From NCBI GenBank assembly GCA_026416095.1, contig JAOAFV010000034.1, forward strand, positions 1-32,527: a DNA stretch of 32,527 nucleotides. Reading direction: 5' to 3'. Of the stretch, positions 6,901-16,690 are shown one piece after another (the first letter of the stretch is position 1; every line of letters begins with the position of its first letter). The DNA is from Bacteroidales bacterium (GTDB lineage: Bacteria > Bacteroidota > Bacteroidia > Bacteroidales > GWA2-32-17). A model generated the notes under the pieces. The model searched no databases and was not told the origin of the DNA. It saw nothing but the letters and a program-made list of their open reading frames with translations. The translations under genes were made by a program, and so were the position numbers.

Positions 6901-9900
6901 TCATTAACCCATACTTCTACCGACTTAGGTAAACCATCGTCGGGATCGCGATTAGTATTTTTTGAGCGGTTTCTTATTCCAATCATAACAGTTTTAATAT
7001 TACTCAAATTGGGATTACCTTTTATCGACACACGTATGTTTTTATTGTATTCTTCAAAAAATTCGTAATATTCAGAAGTCATTGTTACGTTTTTATTTCC
7101 CATTCGCATTAGATCGTTTCGTTTTTGTTTAAGGCTTTGAAAAACATCAAAATCGACATCGAACATATTTTCTTGAGGCCAAACGATTTTTCGGTGTTCA
7201 TCATTATCTTTATCGTACGAACCGTATGGAGTAAGAGATAATGGGATTTCGTATTCATAATAGTTATTTTGGTAATCGCTTCCTATTCTTAAAAACACAC
7301 ATAAATCTTTATTGTTCAATGGATATCCGGCAATTGCTTCGGCATGAACAAACATTTGAATTTTTTTGTATTGTCTTACATCTAAATTAACATTTTTATA
7401 AACAGCCCGAGCATCGCCGTCTTGTAAGTTAATGACTTTCAGTAACATTGCTTGTTCGTTAAGTTCGCGAAGTTGAGGATTTGAAGGATCAATAACTCGC
7501 GATACTCCCGGGGGCAAAACATAATTAACTGGTTTTTTTGTGTAATTTTCTTCTATATTAACTGCCGATACATCAAAAGTAGCGTTTTCTATTTCATTTG
7601 GTACATATAATCCACCCTGAAGTAAATTGTCGGTATATTTTCGCCATTCCGAACGAACAATGTCAAGTTTTGCAAAACGTAGCACTACTTGCTTTTCGAA
7701 GCCTGTTAAAAACATTCGTATAAAACGAATAGATTTAAAATCTTGAATATTGCCCACAATGGTATCTGGTTTATTTAAAGGTATCCTGAACTGATACCAT
7801 TTAACAGGGTCGCCATTTTTATTTCTGCCAACAACCTCGTCTACTATATAATTTTTACCAATTTGCATTAATTCTGGTTTAAGGTGTATACGATATTGGA
7901 AATAATTTTCTGATTCGTTAAGAGTATTATCTCGGTTAATGTCTTCGGTATTTGGAGTTATTGAAGAAGCCGTAGAATAGTTTTCAGGTGATTGTTTATC
8001 GGTAGGGCTATTGCCTTCCATACCATTATAGTATTTATAACGATCGAGTATTCCTAGCAGTTGCTGATCGTAATCGGAGCCACGGTAATAGTGGTAATTA
8101 TCTTTTGATACATCTTTAAGAGCTTTCTGATATGCTAGACTATTTTCGCCAAATAAAGATTTAATACTATCGAGGTATGATTTAAAAAATTCTCGTTCCT
8201 GATTATCTTTCAGTCCGTCTAAGCCTATATCTTGGTAAGCTCGCGATTCTTCGTTATTATCGAAACCATTAACAACCGATTGTATTGTAGGCACATATCC
8301 CCAAGTTGTAGTATCAACTACAAGTGGATTTGCAGGGCTAGGAAAACCGTTTTCAAAACTTTTTCTTCCGTCTTTTAAGATGTCTTCACTAATGTCGCCA
8401 AGATTAAAATAAAGATAACCACCAGAATGTGTGGTATCGTAAACAAAGGGGTCCATTAGCCAGAACTCTATAAACTCATAGTTTGCTGCTTCAAAGTCGT
8501 TTGTTTGCAAAGGTCTCATAATGCCGTTCCATGACTTTTTGGGATTTTTAAGACGACCAAGACTATCTATATCAAGTGAGTAGTTATAAATACCTGGTTC
8601 GTTAGGGTAAAAAACAAGATTTAGGGTTTGAATATATGTTGGTTGTCCTGTTGGTAATTGTTTATTAGGCCATAATTCGGTTTCATGAACTTCGCGAGTA
8701 AAATGGTTTATAAGATCATTAGCAATGCCAGGTGGAGTTGAAGAGGAAGTACGATAAAATATTGTTTGATCTATTGAGAAAAACGACATGTGAGCTCTTT
8801 TAGAATTAAATTTTAAGTCGTTAAAAACAGATGCTTCGGGAAATAATCCTTGTTGCCCTTGTGGTGTGGAAGCGTAATACCAACCAGTAGCAGTTAATAA
8901 TGATAAGGGCGATTTAGCTCCTTCGAAATCGTCGATATAGGCAAGGCCTTTTTTGTCTATGATTTTATTATGTCCCGGAATTAGGTGAGCAAATTCGCCA
9001 AACACATTAAACCCCGATTGTGCTTTGGTTTCGATAAAAGGAAGTTTATCAACAAATTTTGTAAGCAATGGTAAATCTTTTTTATAACTTAAATCGAACC
9101 CCCATATGGTATTTGAAATTGGTTCATCTCCTATATTTACTTTTTGTGTTAACGGTCGCTCTGTAAGGTTAATTATAGTTGCTCCAATACTAAAGTCTTT
9201 ATTAAATTCGTAAAGTAAATTAGTTCCAACTAGGGTTTTACTTTGTATACTGAATAACGACCTGTTCTCTAAAGAAATTTTAATAGGCAAACCCGACTGT
9301 AAAATACCCTGATTAATAATTTTTACTTTTCCCATTGTATAATCGACAGTGTAATCGATGTTTTCCTGGAGTATTTGTCCGCCAGCAGTTACTTTTACTG
9401 AACCTTCGGGAATATTTATAGCATTTAAAGATATTTCGTTGCCAGCTGCTGATTTATATTGCCCTTTTAAAAAAAATTTATTTTTTTCACTTACTTGTTG
9501 AGCTTTGCTTTGCGTTGAATCGTATAATTCGGTAAATGCATATTTTTGAGCTAACTCGGTGTTTACAGCAGGATTATTGCCTATTATTTTTTTGGCTAAA
9601 TGCCGGCCAAAAGGTTCAACAACAGGAAAAATTATCCTTCCGTTTTGCTGGTTAACAGTAATTTTGTCAATAAAATCGAAAAAGCCATCTTTATAAGGTT
9701 CAAGATTTTGGTTAAGTCGATCTAAATTCATAACTTCTAATAGGCGTAAATCTTTAATATCGCCATATGGTAATTGTGGAGTAGCAATTCCGGTTAAATC
9801 GTTCTGATAAAAAATATCGAGTTTAAAGTCTTCTTTATTTATCTGATATGCTCCTATTGAGTAAATATTTTTCATCATTAATTTCCACAAAGGATGTTTA

Positions 9901-11438
9901 GGACTAAGAGATGCTGGTTTTACCAATTTAACAATTAACGTTTTTGGAGATGGTACCGATGATGCAAATTCTCCTACTCTGTATACTTTACCACCAACAG
10001 TATATTCATATGCAACTGCAAGAATTTCGTCGGCATTAAGAGCAAAGTTTAAGGAAATGTAACCTAAATTTGGGTTAAACGTATATTCAGAAGGACTAAG
10101 CATACGCATTGATTCAACTTTTTCAAAATCCTTACCTTGTACAAACCCATATTGTTGAAGTACACTTGAAGCTTTTGTAATATCGCGAATATCGGGCAAT
10201 ACATATTCTATGGTAGATAATGAATTTATTGTATCGGATGGATAATTACTAACGCCAAGATTAAGGTTCACTAGCGGAGACGATATATTAAGTGATCCGT
10301 CGGGAGCAAGGCCTTCGCCCAAATCGGAAAAAGCTACTATATTGCGTGTATCTGTTGTATTTCCTTGTTTATTTGTTATCCAAACTTCGATTCTGTTTAT
10401 TGTAATTCCACCACCAATTACGGGAAGATTTTCGAGAAATTTGTCGTAATTGTCGTAAAAAAATTTGTTCAAAAAAAAGTGTCGATTAGCTTCGTATTCA
10501 TCAGCAGAAACTTCAAAATCGTTAACAATTGCCCCACCTTGAATTTCCATTACTTGAGTTTTACCTTTTTGTTGAGCAAACATTGTTGAAACAAATAATT
10601 TCCCAAATTGAAGTTGGGTTTTAATTCCAAATAAGCTATAGCTACCTTGTATTAATGAACCACGTAAAGGCAAACTAACGTCGCCAGCTTCAATTTTTTT
10701 TATGATTTCGTCTTCTTTACCTTCGTAAGCAAGTTTCATTTTGTTTTCAAACTCGAAGGTAGCTTCTGTGTTAAAATTAGTTGTTAATTTAAGTTTATCA
10801 CCAATCTGACCAACAACACTCATTTGAATTTTTTCGTTAAAATCGAAAGTAGTAGATCTTCTTTCTTTTACAGGTAAAGCATTATTTTTAGTATGTTGAT
10901 ACCTTAGTCCAAATGTTAATTCAGCAAATCCTTGGGGTCTAATATCAATAATATTTGTGCCGAAAATTTGTTCAAATACTTCACTTGGAACTTTTAATTG
11001 AGGAATGATACTCGACTTATGTTCAAAATTTTCAGAAGCAAATCTTTGTCGCCAATAATTTTTTAGAGCATTATCAAATTTTTCTTTTTTATATTCTTCG
11101 AAAGAATACACTTGAGGGTAGCGATAATGAAAATTTCCTATTTTTTCGCTTATAATAACTTCATTATCTTTAAGATTAAGTTCTTCTTCGGTTTTTATAT
11201 TTGATGGTTTTTTTAGGTATAGTTTTGATTCGTATCCTTTATTAGTTCCAGGCAAAAAGTCTTGGTCTGTAAAGGGATAAGGTAATATTATGGAATCGGG
11301 TTTTCCTGTATCAGGTGGAGTAGTATAAATTTTATTATGATTAGAATTTGGCTGTATTATTAAAATGGGTGAAGAAAGCCAAAAAATACTACTTAAAGTA
11401 AAAGAAAGGTAAATGATATTTAAAAATAAGCGATTCAA
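3999..11438 (-). CDS. sprA: Cell-surface protein SprA, type IX secretion translocon
   Basis: At 2479 residues this is by far the largest gene here and the usual length for SprA, the giant outer-membrane beta-barrel that forms the conducting channel of the type IX secretion system in Bacteroidota. A hydrophobic signal-like N-terminus (MNRLFLNIIYLSFTLSSIFW) is followed by an alternation of beta-rich periplasmic and strand-forming segments. The C-terminus, GFSVKFSLVP, is an aromatic-ending outer-membrane strand. The start is a TTG at 11438: it follows ruvA by 5 bp and no in-frame ATG lies between the ruvA end and the signal segment. The ruvA-sprA neighbourhood is common in this phylum. No frameshift or truncation was seen. 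Partners of the secretion system, such as the gld genes, are not in the window. Confidence 0.95.
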   Translation of the reverse strand: MNRLFLNIIYLSFTLSSIFWLSSPILIIQPNSNHNKIYTTPPDTGKPDSIILPYPFTDQDFLPGTNKGYESKLYLKKPSNIKTEEELNLKDNEVIISEKIGNFHYRYPQVYSFEEYKKEKFDNALKNYWRQRFASENFEHKSSIIPQLKVPSEVFEQIFGTNIIDIRPQGFAELTFGLRYQHTKNNALPVKERRSTTFDFNEKIQMSVVGQIGDKLKLTTNFNTEATFEFENKMKLAYEGKEDEIIKKIEAGDVSLPLRGSLIQGSYSLFGIKTQLQFGKLFVSTMFAQQKGKTQVMEIQGGAIVNDFEVSADEYEANRHFFLNKFFYDNYDKFLENLPVIGGGITINRIEVWITNKQGNTTDTRNIVAFSDLGEGLAPDGSLNISSPLVNLNLGVSNYPSDTINSLSTIEYVLPDIRDITKASSVLQQYGFVQGKDFEKVESMRMLSPSEYTFNPNLGYISLNFALNADEILAVAYEYTVGGKVYRVGEFASSVPSPKTLIVKLVKPASLSPKHPLWKLMMKNIYSIGAYQINKEDFKLDIFYQNDLTGIATPQLPYGDIKDLRLLEVMNLDRLNQNLEPYKDGFFDFIDKITVNQQNGRIIFPVVEPFGRHLAKKIIGNNPAVNTELAQKYAFTELYDSTQSKAQQVSEKNKFFLKGQYKSAAGNEISLNAINIPEGSVKVTAGGQILQENIDYTVDYTMGKVKIINQGILQSGLPIKISLENRSLFSIQSKTLVGTNLLYEFNKDFSIGATIINLTERPLTQKVNIGDEPISNTIWGFDLSYKKDLPLLTKFVDKLPFIETKAQSGFNVFGEFAHLIPGHNKIIDKKGLAYIDDFEGAKSPLSLLTATGWYYASTPQGQQGLFPEASVFNDLKFNSKRAHMSFFSIDQTIFYRTSSSTPPGIANDLINHFTREVHETELWPNKQLPTGQPTYIQTLNLVFYPNEPGIYNYSLDIDSLGRLKNPKKSWNGIMRPLQTNDFEAANYEFIEFWLMDPFVYDTTHSGGYLYFNLGDISEDILKDGRKSFENGFPSPANPLVVDTTTWGYVPTIQSVVNGFDNNEESRAYQDIGLDGLKDNQEREFFKSYLDSIKSLFGENSLAYQKALKDVSKDNYHYYRGSDYDQQLLGILDRYKYYNGMEGNSPTDKQSPENYSTASSITPNTEDINRDNTLNESENYFQYRIHLKPELMQIGKNYIVDEVVGRNKNGDPVKWYQFRIPLNKPDTIVGNIQDFKSIRFIRMFLTGFEKQVVLRFAKLDIVRSEWRKYTDNLLQGGLYVPNEIENATFDVSAVNIEENYTKKPVNYVLPPGVSRVIDPSNPQLRELNEQAMLLKVINLQDGDARAVYKNVNLDVRQYKKIQMFVHAEAIAGYPLNNKDLCVFLRIGSDYQNNYYEYEIPLSLTPYGSYDKDNDEHRKIVWPQENMFDVDFDVFQSLKQKRNDLMRMGNKNVTMTSEYYEFFEEYNKNIRVSIKGNPNLSNIKTVMIGIRNRSKNTNRDPDDGLPKSVEVWVNELRLADFDNQGGWASNVRTTTKLADFAQINLSGNTSRRGFGSIEKKVNERQKEDIYAYDISSNIDMSKFFPSEWQISLPVFIGYNETFSTPQYNPLNPDIELKIALKNATQSEKDSILRLARSYTKRKSFNLTNIRVNKTPKKPNPVHISNFTLGYAYSEQYMRNISTEYDLRKNHRLQIAYNFNTNPKIVEPFKKTKLFNKMRLIKDFNFYYIPSQFSIINDFDRSYNATKLRNVQDFTLEFPPTYNKTFFWNRSYTMRFDLTRSLRFEFNALNNAIIDEPIKYGMEVNKNNREAYSHWKDSVLYGPSGLLNGGRTLTYRHDFNLTYNVPINKIKLFNWVSLSTRYGGSYEWQTSPSLANKNLTLGNTIKNSRNIQNSASFNMVNLYTKISYLQKINQKYSAPKKPKKEKEQVQFPKQGDPPYIINLKANVPKPIKHNLKTENVTVKLTKENGQQITNFSTKIVNENRLIIQTDSNYKNVTVVITGEREKKEEPLLIVLERTLYVLMGIKSISVSYTTNDGTILPGYLPRTQFLGLRNYNNTWAPGLPFILGAQNESFADIAGNRYHWLTTDSILNSPFQMSNSKSLNVRININPIRTLKIDVTASRTENQRFSQLFQYSATNSKFEFQNKLYTGSFSMSFNTWRTSFEKYDERFYSKTFENFINYRIRISKRLAEKRAQDENAAAFNYTGAQNLQTHFYDGYSANSQDVIIPAFLSAYSGISPERIPLSPFLNILFMSPNWSINFTGLTDIKIIKKYFSSITLTHSYRSTYNINSFTTNIEYSPIGDGLSWVRQSLGDFIPQYEIGTITISEQFAPFLSINAVMKNSLMFNIEFKRNKNISLNIANTQVNEMQARDIVIGTGYRFKDLVIKVNEKTFKSDLNIRLNITRRHDFTILRKIVNGTQQNQITSGNISFMIDATADYQLGPSFTVGLYARRNMRKPLVSTTFETINAEFGFSVKFSLVP

Positions 11439-11443
11439 AGTTT

Positions 11444-12031
11444 TTACATCATTTTCAAGGCGAGTTTTATTAAGTCTTCGGTTGTAATGTTTTTATTTTC
11501 TGATAATATTTTATTAACTATTTTTTCAGCAATGCTTTTACTGTATCCTAACATAATTAAAGCAGATAACGCATCTTCTTTAATTTTATTGTGTATGGTA
11601 GTTGTTATTGAATGTGCAGGGTAGTATTTTGTAAATTTGTCGCGTAATTCGACCATTATTCTTTCGGCTGTTTTTTGCCCAATTCCTTTAATTTTTTTAA
11701 ATTCTTCGATATTACCGGTACTAATTGATGTTATAATATCTTCTAAAGAAGCAGACGATAAAATTGTACGAGCTGTATTTGCTCCTATTCCGTTTACACT
11801 AATTAATAAATTAAAAATTTCTTTTTCTTCTTTTTTATAAAAGCCAAACATTTGTAATGAATCTTCTTTTACTATAAGTTGAGTATATAATTTAATGTTT
11901 GAATTAAGGCAATGTTGAATTTGCGAATAGGTTTGAACAGAAATTTCGATTAGGAATCCTATACCCGATGTTTCAATTATTGCATTAGTAGGGGACACAC
12001 TTACGAGCTTCCCTTCAATATATTCGAACAT
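11444..12031 (-). CDS. ruvA: Holliday junction branch migration protein RuvA
   Basis: The protein has 195 residues, the normal length. It has an N-terminal OB-fold domain (MFEYIEGKLVSV onward). Two helix-hairpin-helix motifs follow, ISVNGIGANTARTILSS (about 79-95) and FKKIKGIGQKTAERIMVELR (about 112-131). The C-terminal domain that contacts the RuvB motor is EDALSALIMLGYSKSIAEKI. RuvA binds four-way DNA junctions as a tetramer and loads RuvB during recombinational repair. It lies between pdxA (14 bp upstream) and sprA (5 bp downstream), so it is co-transcribed with them. ruvB and ruvC are not in the window. Confidence 0.97.
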   Translation of the reverse strand: MFEYIEGKLVSVSPTNAIIETSGIGFLIEISVQTYSQIQHCLNSNIKLYTQLIVKEDSLQMFGFYKKEEKEIFNLLISVNGIGANTARTILSSASLEDIITSISTGNIEEFKKIKGIGQKTAERIMVELRDKFTKYYPAHSITTTIHNKIKEDALSALIMLGYSKSIAEKIVNKILSENKNITTEDLIKLALKMM

Positions 12032-12045
12032 AAATGTTTTAGTTA

Positions 12046-13101
12046 TTAATCTTCAATGGTTGTTTCTCGAGGCATTCTTTCTACCTTATCTTTTGGTAAC
12101 GAGTCGTATTTTTTTCTATTTTTAAGAATATCTATGGCAGTATATATAGCATTTCTAAAGGATGATGGATCAGCAAGGTTTTTATCTACAATATCATGAG
12201 CTGTACCATGATCGGGTGAAGTTCGTATAATAGGTAACCCTGCTGTATAATTAACGCCCATTTCAAAAGCAAGAGTTTTAAAAGGGATTAACCCCTGATC
12301 GTGATACATTGCAAGAATTACATCATAATTTCTATAAAGCTGTTTGCCAAAAAATGAATCGGAAGGGAATGGACCTAAAGCAAATATTTTTTCTTTTCTC
12401 ACTTCTTCAATGGCAGGAATTATAATTTCTTCTTCTTCTGTTCCTATAAACCCATTATCGCTTGCGTGTGGATTTAATCCTAAAACAGCGATTAAAGGTT
12501 TTATAATCCCAAAATCCCTAATTAATGTTTGGTGCAATAATCTTAGGGCATTTATTATTGTGTCTTTACTAATAGACTTCGATACTTCTTTCAAAGGTAT
12601 ATGATCTGTTAGCACAGATATTCTAATATTTTCATAGACCATTAGCATAAGGACGTTTGAAACATTAAACTTGTGTTTTAAATAGTCGGTGTGTCCTTTA
12701 AATTTAAAGCCAGCTAATTCCATAGATTTTTTATTGATGGGAGCTGTTACAAGCACATCAATATAATTTCTATTCAGGTCGTCGATAGCTCTTTCGAGAG
12801 CTGTTAGAGCACTTATACCACTTTCGCGTGAAATAACACCAGGTTCTGCCTTTATTCCAGATGTTATAACATTAACAATGTTTAATATTTTAGGTTTTGC
12901 GTAAGAGGCTCTTTCTATAATATTATAGTTAACACTTTGTAGTTTCGTACTTTGCTTGTAGTATGCTAAAATTTTTGATGAGCCGTATATTATTGGTGTG
13001 CATAAGTTAAACATTTCAGGTTCGCTAAAAGTTTTTAGTATAAGTTCGTACCCAATTCCATTAATGTCGCCGTGAGTTATTCCCACTCTAACTTTTTCCA
13101 T
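12046..13101 (-). CDS. pdxA: 4-hydroxythreonine-4-phosphate dehydrogenase
   Basis: This 351-residue enzyme oxidises 4-phosphohydroxy-L-threonine with NAD in the DXP-dependent pathway to pyridoxal 5'-phosphate. Clear family motifs are GITHGDINGIGYELI at the start, VTAPINKKSMELAGF, FKGHTDYL, LGLNPHASDNG and YHDQGLIPFK. The His residues in GHTDYL, NPHA and YHDQ are the known divalent-metal ligands. The C-terminal block GLPIIRTSPDHGTAHDI is also diagnostic. PLP is the cofactor of SerC and of the YggS protein encoded further along, though these are in separate operons. It starts at an ATG 15 bp after the small lipoprotein gene and precedes ruvA by 14 bp. Confidence 0.96.
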   Translation of the reverse strand: MEKVRVGITHGDINGIGYELILKTFSEPEMFNLCTPIIYGSSKILAYYKQSTKLQSVNYNIIERASYAKPKILNIVNVITSGIKAEPGVISRESGISALTALERAIDDLNRNYIDVLVTAPINKKSMELAGFKFKGHTDYLKHKFNVSNVLMLMVYENIRISVLTDHIPLKEVSKSISKDTIINALRLLHQTLIRDFGIIKPLIAVLGLNPHASDNGFIGTEEEEIIIPAIEEVRKEKIFALGPFPSDSFFGKQLYRNYDVILAMYHDQGLIPFKTLAFEMGVNYTAGLPIIRTSPDHGTAHDIVDKNLADPSSFRNAIYTAIDILKNRKKYDSLPKDKVERMPRETTIED

Positions 13102-13116
13102 AATTTAATTTTTATA

Positions 13117-13503
13117 TTACATTAAAGTTACTCTTTCGCTTTCTGAGTGCGTTTCGAAAGTAATTATAGGTAAGCTACCACTCGAAATAAATATTTGCTT
13201 AAATTTTTTATCTTTAATATTAATTGTTGTACCCTTGTGGTCTCTTTGAATATTGGTTATTTTAAATTTCCAAATACTATCTCCAAAATCAACTTTAATG
13301 TTTTCGTTATTGTACAATAACATAACATTTTTTGCTATATTGCTTACATTTCCGTCGGGCAGTGTTTTATAAATTGACGATGTCCTAATTGTATCGGTGT
13401 ATTTTTCTTCAACCTTTTTGTCGAGATTTTCTTCTTGTTTTTGTTCAACATTTTGTGTACAACAATTAAATATTAAAAGCAATAAAGCTAAAATTTGTCT
13501 CAT
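13117..13503 (-). CDS. Small exported protein, probable lipoprotein, function unknown
   Basis: This 128-residue protein has an N-terminal hydrophobic segment (MRQILALLLLIFNCCTQN) ending in two cysteines at residues 14-15, compatible with a lipoprotein signal, although Phe-Asn before Cys is a weak lipobox. A charged Gln/Glu/Lys-rich linker (about 20-35) leads to a compact domain with alternating hydrophobic residues, KITNIQRDHKGTTINIKD and IFISSGSLPIITFETHSES. No family was recognised. It lies 6 bp from valS and 15 bp from pdxA in the same operon and is a plausible Bacteroidota-specific envelope protein. Confidence 0.7.
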   Translation of the reverse strand: MRQILALLLLIFNCCTQNVEQKQEENLDKKVEEKYTDTIRTSSIYKTLPDGNVSNIAKNVMLLYNNENIKVDFGDSIWKFKITNIQRDHKGTTINIKDKKFKQIFISSGSLPIITFETHSESERVTLM

Positions 13504-13509
13504 AAATAT

Positions 13510-16161
13510 TTAGTTTTTTATTTTATTATGTTCAAGTAACTCTTTTAATTGCTTTTCAAGAAGTTCAATTTTCTTAATAGTATCGTTTTTCTTAATTTTT
13601 TCTTTATTAATTATTTCTTGGGGTGCTTTTTTTATAAAATTTTCATTCGATAATTTTTTTTCTATTGATAATAGAAAACCTTTGTAGTATTCTATTTGTT
13701 TTTTTATTTTATTTATTTCTTCATCAATATTGACAATTGTATTATGTTGTATGAAGTATTCAACAGTTCCAACAAGAAATGAAAAAGTAGCAGATAGTGG
13801 TTTACTGAAAACAAAGCCTTCGAGGTTGGCCATTTTTTCAACTACAGGCATAAGTTCAATTAAATTGTAATTTTCAGGTATTGCGTTAATGTATAATGTT
13901 ATTTTTTCTTTATGAGGAATATTGTTTTCTTTTCTAATAGCTCTTATTTCTGTAATGATTTGTTTTACTTCTTCCATTTGTTTTAAGCGATTTTCGTTAT
14001 AGAAGGTAGAGGTTGTAATATTTTTTAGCATTATTGTGTCGTTATCGTGTTTTTTAAATAACTTTTGCCAAATTTCTTCTGTAATAAAAGGCATAAACGG
14101 ATGAAGTAGTTTTAACAGTTCTTCGAAGTAATATAAGGTAGTTTTATAGGTTTCTATATCTATATTTTCATTTGCTGGCGGTTTAATTATCTCAAGGTAC
14201 CATGAACAAAATTCATCCCAAAATGTTTTATATATTTCTACGGTAGCTTCTTGTAATCTGAATTTTTCAAAATCTTCTTCTACGTTGAGTATTGTTTGCG
14301 ATAGTTTATTTAGAAACCAATCTGTAGCAACTTTACAATAAGGAGGTTGAAGTTTTTTTTCGTCGGGTTTCCACAAAGAGATTAAACGATAAGCATTCCA
14401 TATTTTATTGAGGAAGTTTCGCCCTTGTTCACAGAGCGTTTCGTCGAATAGTAAATCATTACCAGCAGGCGAACACATCATCATGCCAAATCTTACTCCA
14501 TCTGCTCCGTATTTTTGAATTAATTCGAGTGGCTCTGGAGAATTACCTAACGATTTCGACATTTTTCTACCAAGCTTATCGCGAATTATTCCATGTAAAT
14601 AAACATTTTTAAAAGGCTTTTCTTTAGCATATTCATAGCCTGCCATTATCATTCTTGCAACCCAGAAAAAAAGTATTTCAGGTGCAGTAATAAGGTCGTT
14701 TGTTGGATAATAGTATTTCATTTCGTTATTTCCAGGATTTCTGATGCCATCGAATACAGAAATTGGCCATAACCACGAAGAAAACCATGTATCAAGAACA
14801 TCTTCGTCTTGTCGTAAATCATCTATTGTAATTTCAGGATATTTTTTACGTGCAAGATTTAATGCTTGTTGTTCTGTTTCAGCAACAAAGAATTCATCTT
14901 CGTTCGATTTCAGATACCATACTGGAATTCGATGCCCCCACCAAAGCTGACGACTGATACACCAGTCTTTAACATTTTCCATCCAGTGCTTATAAACATT
15001 CTTATATTTAGTAGGAATAAGTTTAATATTATCGTTTAATACATTTTCTAACGCAGGCTTAACTAGGTATTGCATTTTTAAAAACCATTGTTTTGACAAG
15101 CGAGGTTCAACAACTACATTTGTACGTTCGCTATAGCCTATTTTATTCACATAAGGTTCAATTCTAACTAAAAGATTGGCCTTTTTCAGTTCTTCTACTA
15201 TTAGTTTTCTTGCTTCAAATCTGTCTTTACCAATAAAATATACAGCATTTTCGTTAAGATGAGCTGTATCGGTAAATATATTTATTATTTCAAGATTGTG
15301 TTTAATTCCTAAATCATAATCGTTTGGGTCGTGGGCTGGAGTTACCTTTAATGCACCAGTGCCAAATTCCATGTCAACATATTCGTCGGTAATTATTGGT
15401 ACGGCTCTGTTTATAATTGGAACAATTACTTTTTTTCCATGATACCTTTTATAACGATCGTCGTTAGGGTGTACACACAAGCCAGTATCGGCAAGTATGG
15501 TTTCGGGCCGCGTTGTTGCTACAACGATATAATCGGACGAATTTTCAATATAATATTTGACATAGTATAGGTTTGACTTTTCTTCTCTATATATAACTTC
15601 TTCGTCGGAAATTGCAGTAAGTGCTTCTGGGTCCCAGTTTATCATACGGTATCCACGATAAATATAGCCCTTGTAATATAAATCGACAAAAACTTTAATA
15701 ACGCTTTCGCTACGAATGTCATCCATTGTAAAGCAAGTACGCTCCCAATCGCATGAAGCTCCAAGTCTTTTTAGTTGCTCAAGAATAATATTACCGTGTT
15801 TTTCTTTCCATTCCCATGCGTATTTTAAAAACTCTTCTCTCGAAAGATCATGCTTATTTATGCCCTGTTCTTTAAGTTTTGCTACCACTTTAGCTTCGGT
15901 TGCAATAGATGCATGATCTGTTCCTGGTACCCAACAGGCGTTTTTCCCTTTCATGCGAGCACGACGAACTAATATATCTTGGATTGTATTGTTCAGTATA
16001 TGACCCATATGTAAAACACCTGTTACGTTTGGAGGAGGTATTACAATGGTATAAGGTTCTCTTTCGTCAGGTACCGATCTGAAAAAATTATTTTCTAGCC
16101 AATACTTATACCATTTTTCTTCTACTTCTAAATGATTGTATGTTACACTAATATGGCCCAT
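13510..16161 (-). CDS. valS: Valine--tRNA ligase
   Basis: This is an 883-residue class I aminoacyl-tRNA synthetase that charges tRNA-Val. Visible elements are [17 protein letters not shown], with the HIGH-type signature HMGH at 51-54; [13 protein letters not shown]; the editing (CP1) domain with [31 protein letters not shown]; and the [12 protein letters not shown] signature (KMSKS loop). The anticodon-binding domain follows. The C-terminal 70 or so residues ([20 protein letters not shown] onward) form the coiled-coil arm typical of ValRS. The length is complete. The ATG at 16161 is preceded by a -7 box about 27 bp upstream, making valS the first gene of the valS-lipoprotein-pdxA-ruvA-sprA-kinase block. 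Confidence 0.98.
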   Translation of the reverse strand: MGHISVTYNHLEVEEKWYKYWLENNFFRSVPDEREPYTIVIPPPNVTGVLHMGHILNNTIQDILVRRARMKGKNACWVPGTDHASIATEAKVVAKLKEQGINKHDLSREEFLKYAWEWKEKHGNIILEQLKRLGASCDWERTCFTMDDIRSESVIKVFVDLYYKGYIYRGYRMINWDPEALTAISDEEVIYREEKSNLYYVKYYIENSSDYIVVATTRPETILADTGLCVHPNDDRYKRYHGKKVIVPIINRAVPIITDEYVDMEFGTGALKVTPAHDPNDYDLGIKHNLEIINIFTDTAHLNENAVYFIGKDRFEARKLIVEELKKANLLVRIEPYVNKIGYSERTNVVVEPRLSKQWFLKMQYLVKPALENVLNDNIKLIPTKYKNVYKHWMENVKDWCISRQLWWGHRIPVWYLKSNEDEFFVAETEQQALNLARKKYPEITIDDLRQDEDVLDTWFSSWLWPISVFDGIRNPGNNEMKYYYPTNDLITAPEILFFWVARMIMAGYEYAKEKPFKNVYLHGIIRDKLGRKMSKSLGNSPEPLELIQKYGADGVRFGMMMCSPAGNDLLFDETLCEQGRNFLNKIWNAYRLISLWKPDEKKLQPPYCKVATDWFLNKLSQTILNVEEDFEKFRLQEATVEIYKTFWDEFCSWYLEIIKPPANENIDIETYKTTLYYFEELLKLLHPFMPFITEEIWQKLFKKHDNDTIMLKNITTSTFYNENRLKQMEEVKQIITEIRAIRKENNIPHKEKITLYINAIPENYNLIELMPVVEKMANLEGFVFSKPLSATFSFLVGTVEYFIQHNTIVNIDEEINKIKKQIEYYKGFLLSIEKKLSNENFIKKAPQEIINKEKIKKNDTIKKIELLEKQLKELLEHNKIKN

Positions 16162-16187
16162 TAAACAACTTTATGAAATTCAACTTG

Positions 16188-16195
16188 CAAAGTTA
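16188..16195 (-). promoter_or_regulatory. Bacteroidota -7 box for the valS operon
   Basis: Read on the minus strand the site is TAACTTTG, a full match to the Bacteroidota consensus TAnnTTTG. It would give a leader of roughly 20 nt before the valS ATG. No clear -33 TTTG lies at the expected distance in the T/A-rich sequence upstream. Confidence 0.5.
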
Positions 16196-16429
16196 TGAAT
16201 TTATTTTTTTTATTAAAATTATAGGATAATAGCCGATCGGTGTTTTTTCTATATTTTGGTATAAAGTTTTACTTATACATAGTTTCTATCTTTATAAAAA
16301 AGTACCTTTTGCTGGTTATAAAGGTATTTAATTTTTCTGGTGGGTCGTAAAGCTGTAGTCTATATTTTTTGCGTTTTAGTTTTAATTTCTTATTAAGCAG
16401 TTATTTTTTATAATTTAAAATCAACTACA

Positions 16430-16585
16430 ATGAAAAAAGATAAGAATTTGTCTTTTAATAATGGCTTATATGCTAAATGTATATTTTTTGAAAAATTAGT
16501 TTTCGATTTTTTTAATAGTTTTTATTTTGCTTGTATTTTAACACTACTTATCAAACAAGTGGTGAAAATAAAAGGTAAATATTGA
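16430..16585 (+). CDS. Possible small ORF in the valS upstream gap, unknown
   Basis: A 51-codon frame starts at ATG 16430 and ends at TGA 16583-16585. The peptide begins MKKDKNLSF and contains a hydrophobic, Phe-rich centre (FDFFNSFYFACILTLLI) that could span a membrane. The surrounding 16196-16690 gap is otherwise very AT-rich with no recognisable RNA gene or repeat. No homologue was recognised, and in such AT-rich DNA a frame of this size may be fortuitous. Confidence 0.2.
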   Translation: MKKDKNLSFNNGLYAKCIFFEKLVFDFFNSFYFACILTLLIKQVVKIKGKY

Positions 16586-16690
16586 AAAAAATATTTAACC
16601 TTATAATTTTAACTCAAAAAAATTTTTTATCTCTTTTTGTACTCTCTCTTATGAAACGCTCTCTTTTGATTAAGAAATTAACGCTATGAT

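Noticed and set aside
8505-8522. Second copy of the border 18-mer as an attachment site
   Set aside because: It lies inside intact, in-frame sprA coding sequence with no sign of an inserted or excised element, so an att-site reading is unsupported.
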